Of a stretch of DNA of 64,000 nt, positions 8,403 through 17,824 are shown piece by piece. Every line of letters begins with the position of its first letter. The stretch's first letter is position 1. Made by a program: the position numbers and the translations under genes. The notes beneath the pieces are model-generated. The model had not been told where the DNA came from and made no database searches. It worked only from the letters and a program-made list of their open reading frames with translations. The stretch comes from Methylotenera sp. (GTDB taxonomy: Bacteria > Pseudomonadota > Gammaproteobacteria > Burkholderiales > Methylophilaceae): NCBI GenBank assembly GCA_002928535.1, contig PERG01000003.1:1-64000 (forward strand), in the 5' to 3' direction.

Positions 8403-9404
8403 ATGATAGTAATTACCGGTGGTGCAGGCATGATAGGTTCCATGATCGCCTGGCACCTCAACCAAAATTCGGGCACTCACCCTGGACGCGACGATTTAGT
8501 GATTGTTGACCACCTGACCCATACCGAGCAGTGGCAAAATCTGGTGAAGCGCCAATATGCCCAATACCTGGACAAGACCGAGTTGCTGGAGTGGCTACAA
8601 GGACGCAAAGACATCAGCGCAGTGATTCATATGGGCGCCATCAGCGCCACCACTGAGCGGGATTTTAATAAGCTAGTGACAGATAATATCCATTACAGCC
8701 AGCAATTATGGCAATGGTGTGTTACGCAAAATGTACCGTTCTTCTACGCAAGCTCTGCTGCAACTTATGGCGATGGTGAGCAGGGTTACGATGATGCTTC
8801 CATTGATAACTTGCGCCCGCTCAATGGCTATGGTTATTCCAAGCACTTTTTCGACCAATGGGCGTTACGCCAGGTCAATACGCAACAGCCTACCCCGCCA
8901 GCTTGGGCTGGATTCAAGTTCTTTAATGTGTATGGTCCGAACGAATACCATAAAGAGCGCATGGCCAGTGTCGCCTTGCACAGCTTTAACCAATTCAGAA
9001 CAACAGATACGGTCAAGCTGTTTAAAAGCCATCGCGAGGGTTATGCGGACGGCATGCAATTGCGCGACTTTGTATATGTGAAAGATGCGGCGGCAGTAGT
9101 TGTCTTCTTTCTGGAAAAAGCTTTGCAAGGAAAGAGCAGCACTAATGGCATCTACAACGTAGGCACCGGCCAGGCACGCGCCTTTAAGGATCTTGCCACA
9201 ACCGTGATGACCAGCATGGGTAGAACTCCACACATTACCTACATTGACATGCCAGATGACTTAAAAGGTAAATATCAATACTTTACTGAAGCTAATATGA
9301 CTAAATTGCGCGCCGCCGGTTATACACAAGCTTTTTATAGCTTGGAAGAAGGCGTACAAGATTACGTGCAGAACTACTTACTGCATGATGATGCCTATTG
9401 CTAA
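8403..9404 (+). CDS. hldD: ADP-L-glycero-D-manno-heptose 6-epimerase
   Basis: Last enzyme of ADP-heptose synthesis for the LPS inner core; an NADP-dependent short-chain dehydrogenase of the extended type. The ATG at 8403 starts MIVITGGAGMIGS, placing the Rossmann GGAGMIG at the N-terminus as in HldD; the seven upstream ORF residues are spurious. SSAATYGDG and the catalytic GYGYSKHFFDQW (YxxxK) follow, then FKFFNVYGPNEYHKERMASV, an HldD hallmark. About 333 residues. It is first in hldD-gmhA-hldE-waaF. Confidence 0.95.
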   Translation: MIVITGGAGMIGSMIAWHLNQNSGTHPGRDDLVIVDHLTHTEQWQNLVKRQYAQYLDKTELLEWLQGRKDISAVIHMGAISATTERDFNKLVTDNIHYSQQLWQWCVTQNVPFFYASSAATYGDGEQGYDDASIDNLRPLNGYGYSKHFFDQWALRQVNTQQPTPPAWAGFKFFNVYGPNEYHKERMASVALHSFNQFRTTDTVKLFKSHREGYADGMQLRDFVYVKDAAAVVVFFLEKALQGKSSTNGIYNVGTGQARAFKDLATTVMTSMGRTPHITYIDMPDDLKGKYQYFTEANMTKLRAAGYTQAFYSLEEGVQDYVQNYLLHDDAYC

Positions 9405-9427
9405 CCAATTAACACAGAGACCTTATT

Positions 9428-10003
9428 TTGACTACTAACAGCTCACAGCACGAATATTTGTTAAGTGAATGGCGCGCCCATAACGATATGTACGCACAGC
9501 TGCAAAGCCTATTCCCCCTGGTGGTGGAAGTGGCGAATGAATTGCGTGCGACCATCGCCCGCGGCGGCAAAATCCTTATCATGGGTAACGGCGGCAGTGC
9601 AGCTGATAGCCAGCATATTGCGGCTGAAATTGTTGGACGCTATAAAAAAGAACGTAGAGGCTGGCCAGCAATTGCCTTGACTACAGATACTTCAATTTTG
9701 ACTTCGGTAGGCAATGACTATGGGTATGACTATGTATTTGCTCGCCAAATCGAAGGTTTATGCCGCCCTGAAGATGCTGTAATTGGCATCACCACTTCCG
9801 GCAATAGCAAGAATATTGTAAATGCCATTATAGAAGCAAATGCCATTGGTGCAACGACTATTGGATTAACGGGTGGGAGCGGTGGAAAACTGACTGAGTT
9901 ATGCAAATACAATCTGGTGATGCCGAGCAGCGATACACCTCGTATTCAGGAAGCCCATATATTCATTGGCCACAGTTTGTGCGGCATGTTAGAGGCAGAC
10001 TAG
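9428..10003 (+). CDS. gmhA: Sedoheptulose-7-phosphate isomerase
   Basis: Converts sedoheptulose 7-phosphate to D-glycero-D-manno-heptose 7-phosphate, the first step of heptose synthesis. It is a 191-residue SIS-domain protein. ILIMGNGGSAADSQHIAAE is the phosphosugar-binding signature, followed by ITTSGNSKNIVNAI and TPRIQEAHIFIGH with the metal/catalytic Glu and His. It begins with TTG at 9428, 23 bases after hldD; no nearby ATG is in frame. hldE follows after 13 bases. Confidence 0.93.
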   Translation: MTTNSSQHEYLLSEWRAHNDMYAQLQSLFPLVVEVANELRATIARGGKILIMGNGGSAADSQHIAAEIVGRYKKERRGWPAIALTTDTSILTSVGNDYGYDYVFARQIEGLCRPEDAVIGITTSGNSKNIVNAIIEANAIGATTIGLTGGSGGKLTELCKYNLVMPSSDTPRIQEAHIFIGHSLCGMLEAD

Positions 10004-10016
10004 GATAGATGTTCGC

Positions 10017-11480
10017 ATGAATGCTCATCTGATTGAAACTGTTCGCCAATTCACCGACACTAAAAAAGTGGTACTAGTGATTGGCGACGTCATGCTGGAT
10101 CGTTACCTGATTGGTAACGTGAACCGTATCTCACCTGAAGCACCGGTACCCGTCGTACTATTAAATCGTTCCGAAGCGCGTGCCGGTGGCGCGGCTAATG
10201 TCGCGGCTAATCTGAGCGGCCTGGGATTATCTGCGCAAATCATTGGTTGCATCGCACACGATGACGCCGGTCATACCCTCAAACGTCTCATGAATGAAGC
10301 AGGGATTGATACCAGCCATCTGATGATTTCTGATAGCAGACCTACTGTCGCCAAAACCCGCGTTATGAGTGGCAATCAGCAGATCGTACGTATCGATGAA
10401 GAAAGTACAAGTGCTTTCAGTCAGCAAGAGGCAGACATGCTGTTGAAACAAGTGAACCAGGCGCTTCACCAAAAACCCGCTATGGTGATCCTATCCGACT
10501 ATGCAAAAGGTCTACTGAATACAGAAGTTTGCCAAGCGATTATCACGTTGTGTAAACAGTTGCGTATTCCGGTAATTGCAGACCCCAAAGGCCGTGATTA
10601 CAGCAAATATCATGGAGCCAGTGCTTTAACGCCTAACAAAAAAGAAACTGCCGAAGCATGTGGCGTTCCGCTTCACGAAACCGAAACATTATTGCAAGCT
10701 GCCAAGCAGCTTAAAGACCACCTCGCGCTGAATTTCCTGGCGGTGACGCGTGGTGAAGAAGGTATTTCATTTATTGATGATACGCATATAGAGCATATCC
10801 CTGCTACAGCCAAGCAAGTCTATGATGTATCCGGCGCAGGCGATACCGTGATTGCTACGCTGGCAGCTGGCCTGGTACATAATTTAAATCCGCATGATGC
10901 ATTGCAACTCGCCAACATTGCCGCAGGTATCGTAGTAGGCAAAGTAGGTACAGTACCCGTGTCTCAAGCTGAACTCCTGAAAACCTTAATCAGTGAAGAC
11001 GGTCAGTCACAAGTCGATAAGATTTGTGACCGTGCGCAATTAATATCTTTGGTTAAGGATTGGCGAGACCAAGGCCAAAAAATTGTATTTACCAATGGTT
11101 GCTTTGACCTGCTACATGCCGGCCATGTAACCTATCTGGAAGCGGCCAAGAAAACTGGTGATAAACTGATCTTGGGACTTAATACAGATCGCTCCGTGAG
11201 TGCACTCAAGGGTCCAACCCGTCCAGTAGTGCATGAAGGTGACCGAGCTCGCGTATTGGCCGCATTAGCTTCTGTAGATGCTGTGATACTTTTCGATGAA
11301 GACACTCCGTTGGCACTTATCGATCTTGTTCGTCCGGATGTGATTGTCAAAGGCGATGACTATACCGAAGACCAGGTAGTTGGCGGCAAAGAAGTAAAGT
11401 CCTGGGGTGGCAGCGTCAAACTGATCCCTCTAGTGCAAGGTCGCAGCACCAGCAATATCATCAAAAAACTAGGTACATAG
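10017..11480 (+). CDS. hldE: Bifunctional heptose 7-phosphate kinase / heptose 1-phosphate adenylyltransferase
   Basis: A fusion of two steps of ADP-heptose synthesis. The N-terminal ribokinase-like domain (about 1-320) has GDVMLDRYLIGNVNRISPEAP, GGAANVAANL and the catalytic DVSGAGDTVIATLA. The C-terminal cytidylyltransferase-like domain (about 345-487) has FTNGCFDLLHAGHVTYLEAA with the HxGH motif and ends LVQGRSTSNIIKK. At 487 residues it is the fused form; some betaproteobacteria have the halves as separate genes. The intermediate phosphatase GmhB is not in this window, although a HAD protein of other type is encoded at 17.8 kb. Confidence 0.96.
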   Translation: MNAHLIETVRQFTDTKKVVLVIGDVMLDRYLIGNVNRISPEAPVPVVLLNRSEARAGGAANVAANLSGLGLSAQIIGCIAHDDAGHTLKRLMNEAGIDTSHLMISDSRPTVAKTRVMSGNQQIVRIDEESTSAFSQQEADMLLKQVNQALHQKPAMVILSDYAKGLLNTEVCQAIITLCKQLRIPVIADPKGRDYSKYHGASALTPNKKETAEACGVPLHETETLLQAAKQLKDHLALNFLAVTRGEEGISFIDDTHIEHIPATAKQVYDVSGAGDTVIATLAAGLVHNLNPHDALQLANIAAGIVVGKVGTVPVSQAELLKTLISEDGQSQVDKICDRAQLISLVKDWRDQGQKIVFTNGCFDLLHAGHVTYLEAAKKTGDKLILGLNTDRSVSALKGPTRPVVHEGDRARVLAALASVDAVILFDEDTPLALIDLVRPDVIVKGDDYTEDQVVGGKEVKSWGGSVKLIPLVQGRSTSNIIKKLGT

Positions 11481-11484
11481 GAAG

Positions 11485-12513
11485 ATGGCGGGCGCTCAAA
11501 CCACCTCACCTAAAATTTTGGTGTTAGGGCCTTCGTGGGTGGGTGACATGGTGCTCGCACAAAGCCTTTTTAAAACGCTTAAAGAACGATTTACTAACTG
11601 TATCATCGATGTAGCAGCGCCGACCTGGACCTTACCTTTATTGGAACGCATGCCTGAAGTACGTAACGGCATTGCCCTCCCTTTTAAACATGGTCAACTC
11701 GCATTGCTGGAGCGCATCCGTTTTGGAAAAAGCTTGCAGACTGAGCAATATGATCAAGCGATTATCCTGACCAACTCCTTTAAGTCCGCAATTTTGCCAT
11801 TTGCTGCGCGCATTCCCGTGCGCACCAGTTTCTTAGGCGAAATGCGCTATGGCTTAGTCAATGATATCCGCGCTTTAAATAAGACCAAATTACCGCGTAC
11901 CGTAGATCGATTTGTGGCATTAGGATTAACCAAAGATGAAGCGCCGGGAAACATTCAAAATCCTGCCCTTATCGCAAACCGACAAAATGCATTCGCTGCT
12001 CTAGAGAGTCTAGGTCTAAAAGAACCCGTCAATCAAATATTAGGGCTATGTCCAGGTGCAGAATATGGAGAGGCTAAGCGCTGGCCTGCCGAATATTATG
12101 CAGAGGTTGCGAACGCAGCACTGAATAATGGCTGGCATGTATGGCTTTTTGGCTCAGATAAAGACATTCCTGTGACTGATGAAATTAATCACTTCACACA
12201 GAATCGATGTCTAGACTTAGGTGGAAAAACGAAATTAGGACAGGCCATTGATCTGATGTCCATGTGTGACGCAGTAGTCAGCAACGACTCTGGTTTAATG
12301 CACGTGGCTGCGGCATTAGATAAAAAGTTGGTTGCCATTTACGGCTCTTCTGACCCCTATCACACCCCACCCATGAGTAGCAAAGCCGTGGTTGAATATT
12401 TGGGTTTAGAATGTAGCCCTTGTTTTCAAAGACAGTGCCCATTAATACATCTAAATTGCCTCAAAAATATTCCACCCTCCCAAGTGATTAATCACCTTAT
12501 AAAAACAATATGA
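11485..12513 (+). CDS. waaF: ADP-heptose:LPS heptosyltransferase II
   Basis: GT9-family enzyme that adds the second heptose to the LPS inner core at the inner face of the cytoplasmic membrane. It starts 4 bases after hldE. The N-terminal PSWVGDMVLAQSLFKTLKE replaces the WaaC-type SSLGD, as expected for WaaF. The donor-binding C-terminal half has CPGAEYGEAKRWPAEYYAEVA and VSNDSGLMHVAAAL, followed by YGSSDPYHTPP. 342 residues. The end overlaps the next gene by ATGA. Confidence 0.93.
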   Translation: MAGAQTTSPKILVLGPSWVGDMVLAQSLFKTLKERFTNCIIDVAAPTWTLPLLERMPEVRNGIALPFKHGQLALLERIRFGKSLQTEQYDQAIILTNSFKSAILPFAARIPVRTSFLGEMRYGLVNDIRALNKTKLPRTVDRFVALGLTKDEAPGNIQNPALIANRQNAFAALESLGLKEPVNQILGLCPGAEYGEAKRWPAEYYAEVANAALNNGWHVWLFGSDKDIPVTDEINHFTQNRCLDLGGKTKLGQAIDLMSMCDAVVSNDSGLMHVAAALDKKLVAIYGSSDPYHTPPMSSKAVVEYLGLECSPCFQRQCPLIHLNCLKNIPPSQVINHLIKTI

Positions 12514-14057
12514 TTTCTTTACTTCTAAATAAAACTAAAAACATCTCGATTATCACATTTCAACTGGGATCAGTCTTATTGGCCATGTTACTGGCGGCTC
12601 AAATTCAGTACATCCAACATGGGTGGATTAACCCGGACTCTGTACTCTATTTTGAGTCTGCAAGACTATTTGCATTGGGTGAATGGCAACAAGGTTTCAA
12701 AGTATTTCAATGGCCCTTATATGCGCTATTAATTGCCTTTACCCATCAAATTACTACATTAGAAATTCAAACTTCAGCCCAACTATTAAGTATGATTTTT
12801 TTTGGCATCACCACTGCCAGTTTTTTGAAAATCATTGAGCTAGCAGGGGGTGGTAAAAATGTGATGTGTGCGGGTATTTTGATCCTATTTAGCTCCAATT
12901 ATTTAGTGGGTGATGTACTTGAAATGCTGATGAGAGATCAAGGCTTTTGGGCATTTTTTCTAATGAGTTTGGTTTTTTTCATTCGCTTTTATAAAAACCG
13001 CAACTATCTAGATGCATTCTTTTGGCAGGTTTACATGATTACGGCTACGCTATTTAGGATTGAAGGTATTACTTATCTTATTGCACTACCTTTAATGCTT
13101 TTTTTCGACCAGAAGCAATTACTTGCTCAGTCTGTAATAGACTTTTTAAAAAGTAACTTTCTCAATATCAGCTTAATCATTTTAATGATTGCAGCCTTAA
13201 TGCTTAATATTATCCCTATAGAAAGCTTTGGTAGACTTAATGAAATACTAACGATTAATGACCAATTAACGGAAAAATTATTTGCCCAATCTGCCATTAT
13301 GGGTACCCATGTATTGGGTCAATATTTGGATGAGTTTGCCTTACCCGGCATCTTACTGACCTTTGTGTACGTATTAATTATAAAAACAATACATGCAACA
13401 GGGTATGTCAATGTAGGGCTAGCAGTCCTAACGATTCGATCTAAACCAGCTCTGTTGGATGATAAAGTAGCAAAGGTCTTAAACATTGCCGCCGTGATCG
13501 CACTCATTAATATGGCATTGATTATCACGAAAGTATTTGTACTATCCGGACGCTATGTTTTAGCCTTATCTCTAATTTTAATGATTTTCGCATCCTTTTA
13601 CTTTGGGGCAATTTTCAAGCATTTGCAAACATCATCGCAAACGAATAAGAAAATGAAATGGCTGGTTATCGCATTAATAGCATTCATGTCCTTAAGTCTA
13701 GTAAAGAACATTCTACCGAAACGGGATGGCTACAATTATGTCCAGGACGCCGTAACATGGTTAAATGCAAAGAATTCATCTAAGAAACCAGTTTTTTACG
13801 ACGATACTAGGGCAAGATATTACGCAGGTGCTCCCTTTATAGGGACTTGGGAAGACAACTGGGCAATCTTGAAAAAATCTATAGAGAATGGCGATATCCA
13901 TCAATATGAGTACCTGGTGATTAACCACGCGCTGAAACACAGCGATAGAGAACAGCAATTAGCTCAGAAAATCCCACAATTCACACCTATTAAGAAATTC
14001 AGCGATGCCAACCATAAAAAATCTATTGTTATTTACCAGAGAAATACATCTAGATAA
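12510..14057 (+). CDS. Polytopic membrane protein, GT-C glycosyltransferase-like
   Basis: This 515-residue protein has roughly ten hydrophobic segments and a soluble C-terminal domain of about 110 residues after residue 400. An acidic motif just after the first membrane segment (WINPDSVLYFESARLF) and the overall plan recall GT-C enzymes that use polyprenyl-linked sugars, but I do not recognise a specific family and the function is open. It overlaps waaF by 4 bases (ATGA), so it is translated from the heptose operon. Its DNA is visibly richer in A+T than hldD-waaF, suggesting a different origin. It converges on the CgeB-like gene with a 19-base gap. Confidence 0.7.
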   Translation: MISLLLNKTKNISIITFQLGSVLLAMLLAAQIQYIQHGWINPDSVLYFESARLFALGEWQQGFKVFQWPLYALLIAFTHQITTLEIQTSAQLLSMIFFGITTASFLKIIELAGGGKNVMCAGILILFSSNYLVGDVLEMLMRDQGFWAFFLMSLVFFIRFYKNRNYLDAFFWQVYMITATLFRIEGITYLIALPLMLFFDQKQLLAQSVIDFLKSNFLNISLIILMIAALMLNIIPIESFGRLNEILTINDQLTEKLFAQSAIMGTHVLGQYLDEFALPGILLTFVYVLIIKTIHATGYVNVGLAVLTIRSKPALLDDKVAKVLNIAAVIALINMALIITKVFVLSGRYVLALSLILMIFASFYFGAIFKHLQTSSQTNKKMKWLVIALIAFMSLSLVKNILPKRDGYNYVQDAVTWLNAKNSSKKPVFYDDTRARYYAGAPFIGTWEDNWAILKKSIENGDIHQYEYLVINHALKHSDREQQLAQKIPQFTPIKKFSDANHKKSIVIYQRNTSR

Positions 14058-14076
14058 TATATCTCTATAGCATGGT

Positions 14077-15159
14077 CTAAAAAGGGAGTGCACGAGCAAG
14101 CTCTTTAATTCGCGCATCCCATGTGTATTCTTTTAAGAATCGTTCGTGGCCCCTGGCAGCAATCCGTTTGCGCTCCTCGGGATGATTGAGGTAATAATCT
14201 ACCTTTTCTTTTAACTCTTGGGCATTTCTAAAAACCTCAATCTCCTCGCCAATGACAAATAACTCAGCGACTTCTTCACAATAATCAGTGAGTAAAAAAC
14301 AACCTGCTGATAAGGCTTCAAATATTCTTAGGTTTACCCCGGTTTCTGCCCCATAAAACTGGCTCCGGGTAATGTTGAGTACGATTTTGGAGTCGTGCAA
14401 TAATGTGTATAAGCGTTCTCCCCATACACCACTATCCGTTACGTTTTGCATAAGTTGTTCTGAAATTAAGGGGACATTTCTTTTCCATCGGTCGCCGTAT
14501 ATGGTTACTTGATCTTTAATATGCTCGAGTAAAAATATCCGTCTGAGATCACAACTCCCCACAAACAATACGTCATTAGAAGGATGCAAATTGGTATTTG
14601 GATCAAGTTTTACAGCTCCAAATGGGAAAAAACTGGCTTTTAAGTTTCTGGTTTCTTTGAAAAACTTCGTCGTTACTTTCGAAAAAGAGAATATTTGGTT
14701 ATAAATCGGCAATTCCTGTTCAATGAAAAACACGAACTCTCTTCTTTTTGAATATAGATTACAGCTGTCCGTGTCATACAAGAATAAGGAAATATGATAT
14801 TGACGCTTAATTTTGTCTAAAAACTGAGGACTGAGGAATTTATAAGCAAAGCCAATGATTAGAATAACTGTTGGGGATACAGTCTGAATATAAGCCTCAA
14901 AATTAGCCTCATCCAGCTTAGGAAAATGATAAAAACTATCTGCATTTTCGCGCTTATTGAGTGCTTTTCTTAAGGCGGACCTTAGGCCATACCATCGTTT
15001 TTGCTTAAACTTTTTAAAGTCAGCGTACACTGCGTTAATGTCGATATCACGAAACGCTTGATGCATTTCCTTGCCAAGAGGCACACCACTAATGCCATCC
15101 AATACCAGAAGTTTATTAATTTTCTTATCGCCTATAGTTGGATGCATATCAACCATCAT
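14077..15159 (-). CDS. CgeB-like glycosyltransferase
   Basis: A 360-residue glycosyltransferase of the GT-B fold resembling the CgeB/Glyco_trans_1_2 group. The C-terminal half shows ILNITRSQFYGAETGVNLRIFEAL and AGCFLLTDYCEEVAELF, with conserved Glu residues near the donor site, then YYLNHPEERKRIAARGHERF, a typical tail. The N-terminal half is less conserved. The start ATG overlaps the stop of the FkbM gene (TAATG), implying coupled translation. It is last in a five-gene minus-strand set. The acceptor and sugar are unknown. A+T-rich. Confidence 0.8.
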   Translation of the reverse strand: MMVDMHPTIGDKKINKLLVLDGISGVPLGKEMHQAFRDIDINAVYADFKKFKQKRWYGLRSALRKALNKRENADSFYHFPKLDEANFEAYIQTVSPTVILIIGFAYKFLSPQFLDKIKRQYHISLFLYDTDSCNLYSKRREFVFFIEQELPIYNQIFSFSKVTTKFFKETRNLKASFFPFGAVKLDPNTNLHPSNDVLFVGSCDLRRIFLLEHIKDQVTIYGDRWKRNVPLISEQLMQNVTDSGVWGERLYTLLHDSKIVLNITRSQFYGAETGVNLRIFEALSAGCFLLTDYCEEVAELFVIGEEIEVFRNAQELKEKVDYYLNHPEERKRIAARGHERFLKEYTWDARIKELARALPF

Positions 15160-16007
15160 TATGGTTCAAGATATTTAAACGTTGAAAAAATAGCTTGGTA
15201 TCTTTTGGGCACAAAATAAACATTTGAGTAACGCTTATTTGGATGGAAACCAGATAAGCACCAAGTATTCTCAAACCATTTATAGTAAATGCGTTTGCAG
15301 AATCCAAACCAATTTTTGGCATGAACTTTTTTACTACTCGCATAGGTGAGTGCGTAAAACTTATAGCCTGGAAACAATTTATTAAATAAATCTGCATCTT
15401 CAAAGGACAGGCTCGTATTAGCGCTTTTCCACTCTAGAAGCAGTAGGGGTTGGTTTTTCTGAATTGTCTTTTCCAATCCCAATAAGGCTGCTGCCTCATG
15501 CCCTTCAACATCCATTTTGATAAAATCAATCTGCCCAGATTCTAGATGCTCCTGTAAATAAGCATCCCCTATAACCGTTTTAATTTCGAGAAACGACCCT
15601 TCCCCCTCCACCGCCTCTAGGCTTGAAGAGCCAAGATTCCCATTCTTAGGTATAAAGATTTTTTTGGTAGATTGATCAACTGAAAGTCCAAAATTGACGG
15701 CTATTGCATTGCCTAATTTATTTTGCGCCAAGTTATTTTTTAACACCTCATAAATAAATGTCACTGGTTCAAATGCAATGAGTTTCTGACTAAGCGGGGC
15801 GATTGCCAAAGCATGGTTACCAATGTTGGCACCTACATCGAGACTAATTTGAGGCTTTATCAAGCCTAAAATATCTCGAATGGACTTTAAAGTATTGCCG
15901 TCATATTCACCGCAACTCTGAATCTCTCTGGTAATTGAGTCGCCCTCGAATGCGCTCAAAGTGACGCCTTTTTTGGTAATAATTGTTATTGTTTTTTGAT
16001 TACACAT
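15159..16007 (-). CDS. FkbM-family SAM-dependent methyltransferase
   Basis: About 282 residues. A class I methyltransferase core begins SLDVGANIGNHALAIAPLS (SAM-binding motif I), followed by IAFEPVTFIYEVLKNNLA and IDFIKMDVEGHEAAALLG, the FkbM hallmark. FkbM proteins O-methylate sugars or other hydroxyls, often in surface-polysaccharide clusters. The ORF opens at a TTG (16013), but the ATG at 16007 is more likely. The stop overlaps the CgeB-like start; the GT4 gene lies 15 bases upstream. A possible role is methylation of an outer-core or O-chain sugar; this is inferred from context only. Confidence 0.85.
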   Translation of the reverse strand: MCNQKTITIITKKGVTLSAFEGDSITREIQSCGEYDGNTLKSIRDILGLIKPQISLDVGANIGNHALAIAPLSQKLIAFEPVTFIYEVLKNNLAQNKLGNAIAVNFGLSVDQSTKKIFIPKNGNLGSSSLEAVEGEGSFLEIKTVIGDAYLQEHLESGQIDFIKMDVEGHEAAALLGLEKTIQKNQPLLLLEWKSANTSLSFEDADLFNKLFPGYKFYALTYASSKKVHAKNWFGFCKRIYYKWFENTWCLSGFHPNKRYSNVYFVPKRYQAIFSTFKYLEP

Positions 16008-16022
16008 GATCAACTCTATTTA

Positions 16023-17132
16023 TTAAGATTTGTTCGTTAAATGAATAAACTTAGAAACCCAAGGTATTTTCCAAAAATTTGACCTCACTGCTTCGTCAGA
16101 AAAATGACTATTGAGTTTTTCTATTAACAGGCTTGAAGTAGTGCTATTACTGTTGTATACATCAATGATGTTCTGGGCAAGCACATGATGATCGCCAAAT
16201 GGAAACAACGTCCCCACGCCTCTGACAACTTCCGCACCGCCTCCGCAATCAGCACAAATAAGGGGTAATTCGGCTGCCATTGCTTCAAGTAACACCATCC
16301 CGAAGGGTTCACGATCTGACGTTAATGCAAACACATCAAATGCTTTGAAATACTTCCGGCCATCTTTTATATTGCCAGTAAATATGACACGCCCTGATAT
16401 GTCTAGACTGGCGACTAGGGCTTTTAAAGTTAACTCTAAAGGCCCAGCGCCCATGATAACTAAAAGGCTATTATTGGGTAGTTTAGGTAAGGCATCGTGA
16501 AACGCATGAATTAATGTTTTTTGATCTTTATCGTGATGTAAGCGCCCTACATTACCTATCACCCAAGCACTGTCTGGCAACCCTAGAAATTGCCTTGCTT
16601 CAGTCTTTCCAAGCATATCAGCCTTGGTAGCTTCAACATCAATGCGGTTATATAACGTTTGAATCTCTTCAAGCGGCCAAGTGCTTAAATCCCTGCGCAG
16701 ATCATCGCGTACTGAATCCGACACGCCCAGCATGAGCAATCTATTCTTGAAAAAGTTGATGAACCACCGTCGTGAGAGTCGAGTGTAGTCATTATAGTTA
16801 TGATGCACACTAATCACCGGTAATTTACTAGCAAGCAATGCAACGTAAGTGGGTTTGACGCGGTGTGCAATACAGAAGGCAAAATGGTGATCGCGGATAA
16901 TTTGCCGAAGTTTAGCAATAGCCCCTAGCTTGAGTCCACGTACCTGGCGACTTTTATAACCTAAAAATATGACCTTATCCGAACAGGTTTTCCGGGCCAC
17001 TTCCGCATCCTCTTCACCCGTCAGGTAAACAGTAACCACTTGATGTTCCGAACCATGGAATAAAGCCGCATATTGCCGGGCGCAATCGAGAAACGGCGGG
17101 TAATAACTATGGCAAATTTGTAAGACTTGCAA
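16023..17132 (-). CDS. GT4-family glycosyltransferase
   Basis: A 369-residue GT-B retaining glycosyltransferase. The N-terminal domain opens QICHSYYPPFLDCARQYA. The C-terminal donor domain has IGNVGRLHHDKDQKTLIHAF and the E(x7)E motif REPFGMVLLEAMAAELPLI, then ADCGGGAEVV. It probably adds a core or outer-core sugar. The start is TTG at 17132, just after the stop of the kinase gene. The same transcript carries the HAD, kinase, FkbM and CgeB-like genes. The specific sugar cannot be read from sequence. Confidence 0.88.
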   Translation of the reverse strand: MQVLQICHSYYPPFLDCARQYAALFHGSEHQVVTVYLTGEEDAEVARKTCSDKVIFLGYKSRQVRGLKLGAIAKLRQIIRDHHFAFCIAHRVKPTYVALLASKLPVISVHHNYNDYTRLSRRWFINFFKNRLLMLGVSDSVRDDLRRDLSTWPLEEIQTLYNRIDVEATKADMLGKTEARQFLGLPDSAWVIGNVGRLHHDKDQKTLIHAFHDALPKLPNNSLLVIMGAGPLELTLKALVASLDISGRVIFTGNIKDGRKYFKAFDVFALTSDREPFGMVLLEAMAAELPLICADCGGGAEVVRGVGTLFPFGDHHVLAQNIIDVYNSNSTTSSLLIEKLNSHFSDEAVRSNFWKIPWVSKFIHLTNKS

Positions 17133-17134
17133 GA

Positions 17135-17824
17135 TTAAGACTCGTCTGGTTGTAAATGCGGTTGGTAGCGTATTTTGCTGAGTAATCTATCGCTCTGACT
17201 TTGACTCAAGCCAGCATGCTGGATATACGCATCCATAATGGCTGAACGATTGTCCTGACCAAGTTTTAACATATCTTCATGGTACTTCTGGATACGTTTG
17301 AAATTCCTGATGCGGGTTGAAATACTGAGCGGCCATCCGTAAATATTCATGTCAGCTATATCGATTAAGCCAAATTGTTCATTGTGCATAAGGAGGACAT
17401 TGCCGAAATGGAGCGATCTAAAATAGATACCGAGCTGATGCAACTGCGCCACAAAAGCGCCTAACTGATTGCAAATTTCAGGAGTGATTGCACTCTGCTT
17501 CAATAAATCTCGTAAGGTCGTGCCTTTTAAGGGCTGATACAAAACAGCGGTATCCATTGAACCTTCAAAACGATAAAGTTTAAGTATCTTTACCGTAGGA
17601 ATTCCTAAAATATCAAGCCGTTCTGCATTTCTGCAAAAACTGCGGGCATTGGAATATAGGGTATCCCTACTCCAGAAACTACGCGGCCGGAAAATTTTAA
17701 GAATGGTTTTATTAGTGAGTAAGTAGACCTTAGGCCCGCGCTCATCTTGTTCCAACACCACGGCCCCATCTTGCATGGTTGCATATTGAAGCTGAGTTAA
17801 AGGATGGCTAGGTCTAAACAGCAT
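17135..17824 (-). CDS. LPS-core-type small kinase
   Basis: 229-residue protein of the Kdo/heptose kinase type. Kinase signatures are reduced but visible: VAQLHQLGIYFRSLHFGNVL as the catalytic loop (His-Phe-Gly-Asn instead of His-Arg-Asp) and FGLIDIADMNIYG as the Mg-binding Asp region; TKILKIFRP-like NKTILKIF supplies the ATP lysine. It probably phosphorylates an LPS sugar or is a related membrane-associated kinase. The start overlaps the end of the HAD gene by 11 bases. The Arg-Ser in place of the usual HRD may mark altered activity. Confidence 0.72.
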   Translation of the reverse strand: MLFRPSHPLTQLQYATMQDGAVVLEQDERGPKVYLLTNKTILKIFRPRSFWSRDTLYSNARSFCRNAERLDILGIPTVKILKLYRFEGSMDTAVLYQPLKGTTLRDLLKQSAITPEICNQLGAFVAQLHQLGIYFRSLHFGNVLLMHNEQFGLIDIADMNIYGWPLSISTRIRNFKRIQKYHEDMLKLGQDNRSAIMDAYIQHAGLSQSQSDRLLSKIRYQPHLQPDES

